Origin: Komarekiella delphini-convector SJRDD-AB1
GTDB taxonomy: Bacteria; Cyanobacteriota; Cyanobacteriia; Cyanobacteriales; Nostocaceae
NCBI RefSeq assembly: GCF_014831675.1
Contig: NZ_VJXY01000018.1
Coordinates: 62,001 to 126,000, forward strand
DNA: 64,000 bases
Reading direction: 5' to 3'
Shown here: positions 27,784 to 36,214 of the stretch, piece after piece
How positions within the stretch are numbered: the stretch's first letter is position 1
How the letters are laid out: the number at the start of each line of letters is the position of its first letter
Program-made: the position numbers and the translations under genes
The notes under the pieces: model-generated
Database searches by the model: none
The model's input: the letters and a program-made list of their open reading frames with translations, nothing else
What the model was told of the DNA's origin: nothing

Positions 27784-29265
27784 TTAAGACTCAAGAGTTA
27801 TTGGTAAAGTGACAATGAATGTTGTGCCCTTACCAAGTGTGCTTTCAACTTGAATCTGGCCTTGATGATGTTCGACAATAGCTTGAGCGATCGCTAATCC
27901 CAATCCTGAACCAGTAGCGCTTTGTGTAGCTGTATTCTCAGTAGTATGCGTACGCGCTGGATCTACCCGATAAAAACGGTCAAACAAGTGTGGTAGCGCC
28001 TCCGGTGGAATTCCAATGCCAGTATCACTGACTTTAATTTGCAATTGGGCGCTGGTGTAACGTAGTCCAGATACCCGATTTATTCCCTCAATACGCGCCA
28101 ATTCTACATTTACTCTTCCACCAGCAGGTGTGTAGCGCAAGGCATTGCCAATCAAATTTGTAAACAGCCGCACCAGTTGATCCCAGTTACCTATAAATGT
28201 GAACCAATTTTCGAGCAATTCAAGACTGTTTTCTGATGCGGGAGGATCAATTAGTTTTAGAGAAAGGCTGATTTCTTGTTCAGCAGCTAACAGTTGTTGT
28301 TCTTCCACTACTTCTATCAGTAAGGCATCCAGTGGACAAGGTGAAAAGACATCTTTGGTAATACCGCTATCTTGCCGTGCTAAGAAGAGTAAGTCATTGA
28401 CTAACTTACCTAAACGCTGTGTTAAGCGTTCCACCACCTTTAACTGTTGTCGATAGTGTAAAGCAGTAGTGGCTTCTGTCTGTGCTAACTCCAAGTCAGC
28501 AAGAGCAACTTGCACATTAGTTTGAATCAAAGTAATGGGACTTCTGAGTTCGTGAGAAGCATCAGCAGTAAATTGCTTGAGACGTTGGTAAGACTCGCCA
28601 ACGGGTTCCATTGCTTTACCCGAAAGAAACCAGCCACTTGCAGCCACGGAAAGCACCATTAATCCAGTACCCAGTGCCAAATCAAATATTAACTGACGGC
28701 TGGGTTTGGTGACTTCAAACCAGGGATGACTAACACGCAGATATCCCAATACCTGCCGTCCAACTTCTACACGCTGTGTTACTTGTCGTAATAACAGGGC
28801 TGAGTCTTGAGTGCTGTTAGCGAATAGCTTTGGTTTAGCCTGTGCTGAGTTAAGAGTGAGAAGTTTTTCATCTGGCCCTGTCTCCCTCTCTTGCTTAATT
28901 ACACGCACAGTTTCACCAGTGCGGTTGGCATGAATGGGAATATTTAAAGGTTCGGATAGTGTTGACCAGAGTAATTCACCAGTTGGACTGAACCATTCTA
29001 AGTCGATGTGATCATCTTCTACGGTGTCAGCGTTATTACGAAAACTGGCTTCTACATTGATGCGGGATTTATCAGCATCGGAATTAATTGACTCGATAAC
29101 GAGCGATCGCTCTACTATCTCCACTACATGGTTCAGGGTATCATCAATCCGCTCAACCAATGTACTACGGACGTATAAATAAACGCCACTGGCAAACAGT
29201 AGCAGTAGTACAGCAGTGACGGCAGTATACCAAAGAGCAAGACGGCGACGCGTAGCTTGAAACAT
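27784..29265 (-). CDS. Membrane sensor histidine kinase (orphan)
   Basis: 493 residues. An N-terminal transmembrane helix (about 10-30), a periplasmic sensor region (about 31-180), a second helix (about 190-215), then HisKA with the phosphorylated His in FTADASHELRSPITLIQ and HATPase_c with N box NLIGNALRYTPAGG, G1 DTGIGIPPEALPHLFDRFYRVD and G2 GSGLGLAIAQAIVEHH. All catalytic boxes are intact. No response regulator gene is adjacent, so its partner must be elsewhere. The periplasmic part has no fold I recognise. Confidence 0.93.
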   Translation of the reverse strand: MFQATRRRLALWYTAVTAVLLLLFASGVYLYVRSTLVERIDDTLNHVVEIVERSLVIESINSDADKSRINVEASFRNNADTVEDDHIDLEWFSPTGELLWSTLSEPLNIPIHANRTGETVRVIKQERETGPDEKLLTLNSAQAKPKLFANSTQDSALLLRQVTQRVEVGRQVLGYLRVSHPWFEVTKPSRQLIFDLALGTGLMVLSVAASGWFLSGKAMEPVGESYQRLKQFTADASHELRSPITLIQTNVQVALADLELAQTEATTALHYRQQLKVVERLTQRLGKLVNDLLFLARQDSGITKDVFSPCPLDALLIEVVEEQQLLAAEQEISLSLKLIDPPASENSLELLENWFTFIGNWDQLVRLFTNLIGNALRYTPAGGRVNVELARIEGINRVSGLRYTSAQLQIKVSDTGIGIPPEALPHLFDRFYRVDPARTHTTENTATQSATGSGLGLAIAQAIVEHHQGQIQVESTLGKGTTFIVTLPITLES

Positions 29266-29740
29266 ATTTTTTTACCCTACTTTTTTCACTCAACATACCT
29301 GTACTAAGTATTTATATGGTTAAATTTAAGCTTTGTTGTTTAACTTAAGTGATATTACTGAGGCTAGTTTTTGACTCAACAATTACACTCTTGTTGCAGT
29401 GAATTTGCTTAAGTCTCCTTGACTCTTTACAGCTAGGTTACAAAAGTCTGTTTTCTTTAGTTACCTATATCAAGATTAGCGAGATAACTGTTTAGTGCAT
29501 TAAAACAAACGGCAAACACTGATTTTTTAACATCAAAAGTAATAGCTTGTATCTGATAGCTACCAATTTTGTGCAAACAAAACTGGTGGTCAAATTTAGC
29601 TGTTTAATTTGAACTTATTCCTTTTGAATATGTCGGGATTTGAACTAAAAGTTATCTTGTTAATTTGTCAAGCAAAAGATTATTTACTTTAAGGAAAACA
29701 GCAAGATTTTGGGTCAATTGATTACTGGCATGTACTACTG
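29266..29740. other. Intergenic region upstream of the outer-membrane protein gene
   Basis: About 475 bp of AT-rich DNA between divergent genes; both promoters must lie here. No operator or hairpin could be identified with confidence. Confidence 0.4.
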
Positions 29741-32659
29741 ATGAAAATTACAATTCATATCCGAATTATTTTAGCTTGGTTAATTTTACCTACTATTTTA
29801 ACAAAATTTATATTGGATGAATCATTTGCGATCGCCTTAGAAATAGATAATCAAAACAGTATTAGCTTAATTGTAAATTCCGATAATAATTTGCAAATAG
29901 CTTCTAATAGAGAAAGTAAATTGTATGAAGTAGAAAAATCTCAAAGCCAAGCACTGTTAAAACAGACTTTAAAAAATGCTAAACCTAACTCACAGCAAAC
30001 AAAACAGCTACCGAAACTTATAATAGCTGAAGTTATCCCAATTGAAGATTTTAAGGTGCAACCTCCTAAGCCACCTGAGCAAGGTGAGGATGAGCCTGAA
30101 GCAGATACAACTCAACCATCAAAATTAAACGAAAACAGACCATATACACAAACGCAAGAAATCCTGATACAAAAACTACGCCAAGCGAAAAAGCAACAAC
30201 AAGACAAACAAAAAGAAATCGTTCTTAATGCCCTGACATTTAGTGCTAATAAATATTCTTGGATTGTTAATCCAACAGATAATATTACCTTTAATGCTCA
30301 ATTGTTTAAGCCAAATGAAAATGAGAACTATATAGATACAAATATTAGTGTCAGAGATTCACAAGATAGTCAGATTATTGATAAATTTACTTATGCAAAT
30401 TTTCCTAAAAATGACCAGTTTTACTGGGTCACTAGTAATAATAGGCTAGTATTTGAAACTAAAGGTTCGCAAGCAGGTATCCTTTATCAAGGAAGACAAA
30501 CTGACACTTATATAACTCAAAATGTGACATCATCGCAAGCATTTTGGGGATTGCAAACTCTCGTCAGCTTGCCTCCTGATTTTGAAGCTTTAAATGGGGA
30601 AGCTAATAATAATGAATTGTCTTTAATCTCAGTAGCAGGACAGGTGATTAATCCTGAAGGCGTACCTGCTGGTAGAGTTGTGATTAATAGTGGCGTTGAT
30701 TTGCAAAGTGCTAACGTCACAGTTTTAGAAAATCGTACACCGATTATTGGTAGTGGCTCAACTTATAGTCCCGATGGTGGTGGAGCTTTATTCCAAGCGT
30801 TAGATGCTAGTAATACCCCCCAAATTATTCAAGGCTTTCCTACAATTGATTTGAAACCCCTCCTAGACGAAGGCAATATCAGACTTCAAGAAGGAGAAAT
30901 CATCCCTAATAACGTTCTAGAAGCAGCTGGTATTTTCTGGGGAGATATTATAACTGGAAAAGGTTTTGGTTTTTCAGCTCCGGTTACTTCAGCACCAGGT
31001 ATTAAAGTTGCCCAGCGTAGCAAATTCGACAACTTTGATTTATTAAATATAGCAGTCAATCCTTTCCTTTCTCCAACTGAGAGAGACTTACATTATCTTA
31101 ATTCTTTATTTTGGGTATCTTTTGGAAAAAGGACACCGATATCTGAAACTCTATCTGAGGAACAAGATAGTTCTAATTGGTATAGATTCTACGTCAGCTA
31201 TCCCCATAATCGTAGTATCCTTCAATACGACACTATAAAAATTAGTGCTACTTATTCTAATATTTTTGCTGCTCCTGGATTATCCATAACAGCTAATTTA
31301 AGCAATACTGAAATTGATGCTAAGCAAACTATCAATTCCACATTAGGCATGGCGCTAGGTGGAATTTTTGAAGCAATTCAAATCGAACAAATCGACCAAA
31401 GCTTAGTACAAGCTCGCCAAGAATTTGAGAATGGAGAAGGTTTTTCCCCTTTAAAAACAACTGCAACACCTTTTCAACGAAGACAAATAAATCAAAGACT
31501 TAATCGTACTTTAGCCTATGCTAATTCAGCTAGTGGTCTAGCACAAGTGTCAGGAACTTTCACACTACCAAGTAAAATTAATCCCAACGAATCAAATATT
31601 TTACAAGTGAGAACCGGAAATCATAGACGAGCAGTTCAGTTTCTAGAAAGAGATATTGAACTTTTAGATCCAGGTGATACTTACTTTTCTAATCTCAGTC
31701 TTTCTAATGAAAAATTTGGCCCACTGACTTTCGCTGGAATTGCAGTTCCTTTAGATAATACTTCTATTAGCCCAATTAATGAAGCTTCTGCTGCACAAAT
31801 TATTTTAACTGATTCTCAGGGCAGGCAATTTATACAGAGTTTTAGTTCAAACGATAATACTGTAGTACCGCTTAACGTTCGGACATTTGATTTAGCATTC
31901 GATTATATGGAATTCACCAGAGTTGACAAAATAGGCACTAGCTTTAAAGGATTTTCTGGTGAGCTATTGTTACCTACAATCGAATTATTAACAGCAGGTT
32001 CTTCTGGTGATTTTAACTATAGTGCTAACTTAGGAACTTGGTTCAATATAGATGCAAACTCAGCCCCAGGCGTTGCTAACAATAATCTAGGACTAGAAGA
32101 ACCAACTGTTGGTATTTATACTAATGTTTTGCTTAACTATATTAAAACCTATGTACAGTTCGACTCAGCAAAAAAACCTGTAGCTATTGATAATCATGTA
32201 CCATTTTTGAAAATTACCTGGAATAGCGCCTCTAGTAGAAATAATCCTTTTACTACTTTCCTTAGCTACTTCTTTGAACATCAGGAGAAGAAATTTGGTT
32301 ATTCTTTAGCTCCTGGCATAGCATTTGTTCAAGATAATAGCAATGGAGAATTACTAGTTCTTTTTAATGGACAGTTCAGTACTAGTAGTGGTTTAAATTT
32401 AAAAACAAGTTTCGAGATAGGTAAAGAAACTTTCTTTGAAATACAAGGTTTACATAAGATAGTTACAAATTTTTCTCTTGGGACTTACATAAAAAATTAC
32501 AGTGTGGGCAATAGAGGTTTGAGTAATAGAGTTTCTGGTTTCAACTACGGTGGTATTTTAAAGTATAATTTCCCTGACAATAATGTTTTTATAGAAACCA
32601 GAATTGGTACAGGTGATAGCGGATTTGAACTTCAGCTTCAAGGTGGTTATCGATTCTAA
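29741..32659 (+). CDS. Large predicted outer-membrane/surface protein of unknown family
   Basis: 972 residues. A signal peptide (about 1-31) is followed by a low-complexity Lys/Gln/Pro-rich stretch with PPKPPEQGEDEPEADTTQ (about 110-165), then a long beta-rich part. The last 250 or so residues have alternating hydrophobic strands and the chain ends in GGYRF; a C-terminal Phe after a final strand is typical of beta-barrel outer-membrane proteins. I recognise no usher, TPS/Omp85 or autotransporter motif. It faces, tail to tail, an array of four small secreted protein genes that start 55 bp beyond its stop, suggesting a shared role in secretion or display. Codon use is AT-rich. The function is not known. 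Confidence 0.72.
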   Translation: MKITIHIRIILAWLILPTILTKFILDESFAIALEIDNQNSISLIVNSDNNLQIASNRESKLYEVEKSQSQALLKQTLKNAKPNSQQTKQLPKLIIAEVIPIEDFKVQPPKPPEQGEDEPEADTTQPSKLNENRPYTQTQEILIQKLRQAKKQQQDKQKEIVLNALTFSANKYSWIVNPTDNITFNAQLFKPNENENYIDTNISVRDSQDSQIIDKFTYANFPKNDQFYWVTSNNRLVFETKGSQAGILYQGRQTDTYITQNVTSSQAFWGLQTLVSLPPDFEALNGEANNNELSLISVAGQVINPEGVPAGRVVINSGVDLQSANVTVLENRTPIIGSGSTYSPDGGGALFQALDASNTPQIIQGFPTIDLKPLLDEGNIRLQEGEIIPNNVLEAAGIFWGDIITGKGFGFSAPVTSAPGIKVAQRSKFDNFDLLNIAVNPFLSPTERDLHYLNSLFWVSFGKRTPISETLSEEQDSSNWYRFYVSYPHNRSILQYDTIKISATYSNIFAAPGLSITANLSNTEIDAKQTINSTLGMALGGIFEAIQIEQIDQSLVQARQEFENGEGFSPLKTTATPFQRRQINQRLNRTLAYANSASGLAQVSGTFTLPSKINPNESNILQVRTGNHRRAVQFLERDIELLDPGDTYFSNLSLSNEKFGPLTFAGIAVPLDNTSISPINEASAAQIILTDSQGRQFIQSFSSNDNTVVPLNVRTFDLAFDYMEFTRVDKIGTSFKGFSGELLLPTIELLTAGSSGDFNYSANLGTWFNIDANSAPGVANNNLGLEEPTVGIYTNVLLNYIKTYVQFDSAKKPVAIDNHVPFLKITWNSASSRNNPFTTFLSYFFEHQEKKFGYSLAPGIAFVQDNSNGELLVLFNGQFSTSSGLNLKTSFEIGKETFFEIQGLHKIVTNFSLGTYIKNYSVGNRGLSNRVSGFNYGGILKYNFPDNNVFIETRIGTGDSGFELQLQGGYRF

Positions 32660-32713
32660 TTTTATTAACATAGATGCCCCTGGTGTCGTAGATGCGCTCA
32701 ATTGTAAAGTAAG

Positions 32714-33166
32714 TTACTCCATACCTCCTGATAATCCTTGAACTCCATTACCCGCCTGAATAAGAGCCGCTGCATCTTCAAGTTCGTTTACATTTTTTAT
32801 TGCCTCCACTGTTTGTCCTGTTACTGAAACAAATGGGTTGGTATCAATGGTTGCAGTACTTGCAGGTGTTCCCGCAGAAATAGAAAGAGACTCTACACTT
32901 TCGTTACTTGTGCCTAAATTGGTAAAGGTAGGTGTAACTATTAAAGTCGGATTATTTCCTGAGTTAAAATACATACCTTCAGGTAAGAACAGTTCACCAC
33001 TCAAGCTTTGATAAGCACCAGAAGGTCTAACTATTGTAACAGCACCACGAGCAACAGCTTGTTCCGCATTGGTTGGCGCTACCAAGAAATTCCCCACACC
33101 TACTAAGGTTAACAGGCAGGCACTTCCTTTGATTGTTATAGATAATTGGCTAAATAGTTTATTCAT
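32714..33166 (-). CDS. Small secreted protein, array member 1 (most divergent)
   Basis: 150 residues. A signal peptide ends near residue 34 (VAPTNAEQAVARG). The mature protein shares with the other three members the pattern VxRPSG-x-xxSLSGELFLPEGMYF, then TLIVTPTFTNLGTSNESVESLSISAG, and an Ala/Ile-rich segment (ELEDAAALIQAGNGVQGL). It is rich in Ser and Thr. It differs from the others in ending SGGME instead of DGLE. An 8-bp inverted repeat lies 56 bp upstream of the start. It could be a subunit of a surface structure or a secreted effector; neither is shown. Confidence 0.8.
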   Translation of the reverse strand: MNKLFSQLSITIKGSACLLTLVGVGNFLVAPTNAEQAVARGAVTIVRPSGAYQSLSGELFLPEGMYFNSGNNPTLIVTPTFTNLGTSNESVESLSISAGTPASTATIDTNPFVSVTGQTVEAIKNVNELEDAAALIQAGNGVQGLSGGME

Positions 33167-33221
33167 GATTTATGAACTCTTGATGTTTTTTGGTTTTACG
33201 CCATTTACGACTTTTCCTAAA

Positions 33222-33245
33222 CTGTCATTACCTTGACAATGACAG
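33222..33245 (-). promoter_or_regulatory. Inverted repeat upstream of array gene 1
   Basis: CTGTCATT and AATGACAG are separated by 8 bases, 56 bp before the start codon. Similar small inverted repeats stand at nearly the same distance before the other three members. It may be an operator or a 5-prime leader stem-loop. Confidence 0.5.
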
Positions 33246-33377
33246 CATTAAAGTTAGACATCGCGTAGTTTTGTATTTGTAATATAATCATGACTTTTAA
33301 GAAGGATTTGAGTAATACGCTACTGAAATTTTTATTAGTATTAAATATTACAAAAACATTAAAATGATTCAATAACA

Positions 33378-33413
33378 AAAAAACTGGGTTTTTGTTTAAT
33401 AGCCCGGTTTTTT
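33378..33413. terminator. Terminator-like hairpin in the array
   Basis: AAAAAACTGGG pairs with CCCGGTTTTTT (one G-T pair) around a 14-base loop. The A and T flanks are typical of a bidirectional terminator. It stands between array genes 1 and 2. Confidence 0.45.
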
Positions 33414-33475
33414 AGATATTTATTTTTATCTGGCTAATGATAATTGCTGAAAATAAATAAAAAGATTATACGAGC

Positions 33476-33508
33476 AGATCCCCGACTTCTTGAAGAAGTC
33501 GGGGATCT
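33476..33508. repeat. Near-perfect palindrome, 16-bp arms
   Basis: AGATCCCCGACTTCTT and its exact complement are separated by a single base. The same CTTCTTGAAGAAG centre recurs in the terminator 83 bp further on, so the two are related palindromes. It may be a dispersed repeat or a second terminator. Confidence 0.6.
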
Positions 33509-33558
33509 AGCAACCCAGCAGTCGACAAACTAGTAGTTTATTAATGTGAACAAAAAAC

Positions 33559-33591
33559 AGACTCCCAATTTCTTGAAGAAGTTAGGAGTCT
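33559..33591 (-). terminator. Terminator of array gene 2
   Basis: A 16-bp stem with two mismatches (AGACTCCTAACTTCTT / AAGAAATTGGGAGTCT read on the minus strand) is followed directly by GTTTTTTG. It lies 28 bp past the stop codon at 33619. Confidence 0.8.
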
Positions 33592-33618
33592 TATTTTCAA
33601 AGTATGTAGAAATTCAGT

Positions 33619-34053
33619 TTATTCTAAACCGTCAACGCCAGCAGCAGCTTTGATGATTGCTGATGCATCGTCAATAGTTACAGCGTTAACACCAGGGGTA
33701 GTATTAGTACCTCTAAGAATAGCTATAACAGCAGCAGATAGTGATCCTGGTGTACCTGTACTTGCATTTCCACCTGCATTGAAAGATAGACTGCTTACAG
33801 ATTGACTGGTTGTTCCTGGATTGGTATAAACAGGTGTAACTGTTAAAGTTGCGCCGGATGGCCCTGTGAAATAATAACCATCGGGCAAAAGCACCTCACC
33901 ACTGATGCTTTCTGTAAAAGAACTAGGTCTAGTAACTGAGACAGCAGCACGAGCAGCTGCTTGGTCTGCATTTGCAGGGGCTACTAAGAAGTTACCAGCA
34001 CCAACTAAACCTAACAGACCAATACTACCTTTAAGAATTGCAGATACTTTCAT
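33619..34053 (-). CDS. Small secreted protein, array member 2
   Basis: 144 residues from the ATG at 34053; a TTG three codons upstream is less likely because the paralogues begin MKVSAI. The signal peptide ends near residue 30 (VAPANADQAAARAA). The mature part carries the family motifs VTRPSSFTESISGEVLLPDG, then ATLTVTPVYTNPGTTSQSVSSLSFNAG, and ends DDASAIIKAAAGVDGLE. It is rich in Thr, Ser, Ala and Gly and has no Cys. Its terminator and upstream inverted repeat are both visible. Confidence 0.85.
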   Translation of the reverse strand: MKVSAILKGSIGLLGLVGAGNFLVAPANADQAAARAAVSVTRPSSFTESISGEVLLPDGYYFTGPSGATLTVTPVYTNPGTTSQSVSSLSFNAGGNASTGTPGSLSAAVIAILRGTNTTPGVNAVTIDDASAIIKAAAGVDGLE

Positions 34054-34119
34054 GATTAACAATCTCTCCGTATTGTTTATCTTTGTGTTCTTAATATAAC
34101 CTTCGTATTGAAGAGTAGT

Positions 34120-34137
34120 TTCAGTGGTAAAACTGAA
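34120..34137 (-). promoter_or_regulatory. Inverted repeat upstream of array gene 2
   Basis: TTCAGT and ACTGAA are separated by 6 bases, 67 bp before the start. It is embedded in a leader (TATCTTTG, then TTAATATAAC, then TAGTTTCAGT) that is also found before gene 4 and partly before gene 3. Confidence 0.55.
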
Positions 34138-34365
34138 GTTTCCTAGTACATAAGTAGTATAAAAAACTACTAATAATTTACAAAGGATTATATTAAGTAG
34201 ATAGTATTAAATAAAACTATTAAGTAAGTAGATGTAATTAAATGTAAAATAAAATTTTTGTTCGTAGTGAGGGATTTATCGCTTTATCTATATAAGGTTT
34301 TCAAAGGCTAAAGCCGCTTACCCTAGCTCTAATTTAATTAAGCTTTTCTACTTAATATGTAAAAA

Positions 34366-34441
34366 ACATGTAAAAAAATGCGTAGTATTCCTGACGCTCT
34401 TTTCTACATGTCTTTTATTCAACTGCAAGATTTAGCAGTTG
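34366..34441 (-). repeat. Double hairpin downstream of array gene 3
   Basis: An outer stem ACATGTA (34366-34372) / TACATGT (34405-34411) encloses a smaller GCGT/ACGC stem. A second hairpin CAACTGC / GCAGTTG (34420-34441) follows at once. The same arrangement occurs downstream of gene 4 (35457-35533) with base changes that keep the pairing. Confidence 0.6.
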
Positions 34442-34508
34442 CTAATATATGGATAATCTGAACAATTTCTTGAACTTTAGTACTTTGTCAAGTTAGTTTT
34501 GAGGGTTT

Positions 34509-34558
34509 GTAGTAAGCACTTTAGTGCTTAGAACAATCAGGACTAAAGTCCTTACTAC
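34509..34558. repeat. Palindromic dispersed repeat in the array
   Basis: GTAGTAAGCACTTTAGTGCT and AGGACTAAAGTCCTTACTAC are inverted copies with two mismatches and a 10-base loop. The repeat seems to be inserted in the gene 3 to gene 2 spacer, since the corresponding gene 4 to gene 3 spacer lacks it. I recall similar sequences as common dispersed repeats in Nostoc. Confidence 0.6.
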
Positions 34559-34678
34559 GAATTTGCTATCCATCAATTTAAACTTGATGCACATGCCTTC
34601 TTGAATTAATCTACGCCTCTGATAGAAATTTTGTCGGATTTTTCTGGTGTCGTAAAAGTGTGCAGTGCAAAACTCAGT

Positions 34679-35311
34679 CTACTCTAAGCCATCAGCACCA
34701 GCAGCGGATTTGATGATAGCTGCTGCACCATCGATAGTTGGAGCTTTAACGCCATCATTATCACTTTGAAGTATGTCTACAACAACACCGGCAACTGTAC
34801 CTACGCTATTCACTGCTGTGGGTGTACCAGCGTTAAAGGATAAACCGTTTATGGATTCGTTAGTTTTTCCTGCGTTAGCGTAAGTGGGAGCAATTGTTAA
34901 AGTTGCACCAGGTGTTCCAGGTATTTCAGGGGTTGCAGGCGATCCTCCTACTAAGAATACTGTATAAAATGGATCGCCTGGGTTAGGTTGATAACATTCA
35001 CTAAAGCCACATGTTGAGGTCGGGGCTCCTGGTGGTACGGCTAAAGTACCAGTACCGGGGACATTATAAGATTTAGTACCAGGAATTGCAGGCATTGCAG
35101 GAATTGTAGGAACCGCTGGTATTCCTTGGAAGAAATAACCAATAGGCGTAAGCACTTCACCAGCGAGGCTTTCGGTTACACCGCTGGGTCTGGTAACTGA
35201 AGCAGCAGAGCGAGCAGCACCTTGACCTGCATTTGCGGGTGCTGTCAACAAATTACTAGCACCAACCAAACCTAACAGACAAATACTTTTGATAATTGCA
35301 GAGACTTTCAT
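34679..35311 (-). CDS. Small secreted protein, array member 3, with Pro-rich insertion
   Basis: 210 residues. The signal peptide ends near residue 29 (TAPANAGQGAARSA). The family motifs VTRPSGVTESLAGEVLTPIGYFF and ATLTIAPTYANAGKTNESINGLSF flank an insertion of about 65 residues absent from members 2 and 4. The insertion is rich in Pro, Gly, Ala and Ile (AVPTIPAMPAIPG, then ATPEIPGTPG), shows internal repetition, and contains the only Cys pair of the family (TCGFSECYQ). The C-terminus is the family-standard AAAIIKSAAGADGLE. The insertion may form a flexible loop exposed at the surface. Confidence 0.85.
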   Translation of the reverse strand: MKVSAIIKSICLLGLVGASNLLTAPANAGQGAARSAASVTRPSGVTESLAGEVLTPIGYFFQGIPAVPTIPAMPAIPGTKSYNVPGTGTLAVPPGAPTSTCGFSECYQPNPGDPFYTVFLVGGSPATPEIPGTPGATLTIAPTYANAGKTNESINGLSFNAGTPTAVNSVGTVAGVVVDILQSDNDGVKAPTIDGAAAIIKSAAGADGLE

Positions 35312-35373
35312 GATTACAAGCTTCGTGTTTTGTGTATCTTTGCGTTATATGACCTTTACTTTGGTAGTCGTCT

Positions 35374-35387
35374 CAGTCTTGTGACTG
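35374..35387 (-). promoter_or_regulatory. Inverted repeat upstream of array gene 3
   Basis: CAGTC and GACTG are separated by 4 bases, 63 bp before the start codon, at the same place as the TTTCAGTG/CACTGAAA repeat of gene 4. The arms differ in sequence from gene 4 but still pair. Confidence 0.5.
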
Positions 35388-35456
35388 TAATTTATTTATT
35401 GCATGAATAAAATAGTAGGTTCGGTAGATGGTATTAGTTTTAATGCCACGTGGAAA

Positions 35457-35533
35457 ACATGTAGAAAAGATATGCAGTATTTCTACTGCCCTTTCCTACA
35501 TGTGTCCTACTCAACTGCTAGATTTAGCAGTTG
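35457..35533 (-). repeat. Double hairpin downstream of array gene 4
   Basis: An outer stem ACATGTAG (35457-35464) / CTACATGT (35496-35503) encloses an inner GCAGTA (35474-35479) / TACTGC (35484-35489). It is followed by CAACTGC / GCAGTTG (35512-35533). It matches the arrangement at 34366-34441. Read on the minus strand the outer stem is followed by a short TTTTCC, so it may act in termination or RNA processing. Confidence 0.6.
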
Positions 35534-35695
35534 CTAGTTTGTAAATAACCCGGACAATTTTTTGAATTCTAGAGGCATTAACTATTATTCCAGCTTGAAA
35601 TCTGTGATCTTGCCTTTTCTAGTTAATCTACGCCTCTTGTAAAAATTTTGCCTGGATTTTTGTAGTGTGTAAACTTGTGTGGTGCAAAACCCAGT

Positions 35696-36127
35696 TTACT
35701 CTAAGCCATCAGCGCCAGCAGCGGCCTTGATGATAGCTGCTGCATCGTCAATGCTTGCAGCGTTAACGTTACCAGTGTTGTCACCTTGGAGTATATCAAT
35801 AACAACACCAGCAATTGTGCCTGAACTGTTTGTAGCTACAGGCATACCAGCATTGAAAGCTAAACCGTTTAGAGATTGAGAGGTTGTTCCTGCGTTTGCA
35901 TAACTAGGTGTAACTGTCAAAGTGTTACCACCTGTACCCTCGAAATAATAACCAGTAGGCAGTAGCACTTCACCACTGAGGCTTTCGGTAACACTACCGG
36001 GTCTGGTAACAGAAGCAGAAGCACGAGCAGCTGCTTGATTTGCATTTGCTTGCTCTGCCAACAAACCACCAGCACCAACCAAACCTAACAAACAAACGCT
36101 TCCTTTGATAATTGCAGATACTTTCAT
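35696..36127 (-). CDS. Small secreted protein, array member 4
   Basis: 143 residues. The signal peptide ends near residue 29 (AEQANANQAAARAS). The mature protein has VTRPGSVTESLSGEVLLPTGYYF, NTLTVTPSYANAGTTSQSLNGLAF and DDAAAIIKAAAGADGLE, the clearest version of the family pattern. It is closest to member 3 outside that protein's insertion. I recognise no known domain. Predicted beta-strands with an Ala-rich C-terminal helix would suit an assembling subunit, but that is inference. Confidence 0.85.
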   Translation of the reverse strand: MKVSAIIKGSVCLLGLVGAGGLLAEQANANQAAARASASVTRPGSVTESLSGEVLLPTGYYFEGTGGNTLTVTPSYANAGTTSQSLNGLAFNAGMPVATNSSGTIAGVVIDILQGDNTGNVNAASIDDAAAIIKAAAGADGLE

Positions 36128-36194
36128 GTTTACGAACTCCTCGTCGTTGTATGTATCTTTGCGCTCTTAATATAGCTTTCACTTTGGGTAGTAG

Positions 36195-36214
36195 TTTCAG
36201 TGAAATCACTGAAA
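36195..36214 (-). promoter_or_regulatory. Inverted repeat upstream of array gene 4
   Basis: TTTCAGTG and CACTGAAA, a perfect 8-bp inverted repeat with a 4-base loop, lie 68 bp before the start. It is the clearest example of the element before all four array genes. Confidence 0.55.

Noticed and set aside
29741-32659. The large protein considered as a chaperone-usher type usher
   Set aside because: No usher plug or conserved usher motifs, no pilus chaperone gene nearby, and the small proteins lack the pilin Cys pattern.
33476-33591. Pair of related palindromes considered as the start of a CRISPR-like array
   Set aside because: There are only two copies, both are self-complementary terminator-type hairpins, and no regular spacers are present.
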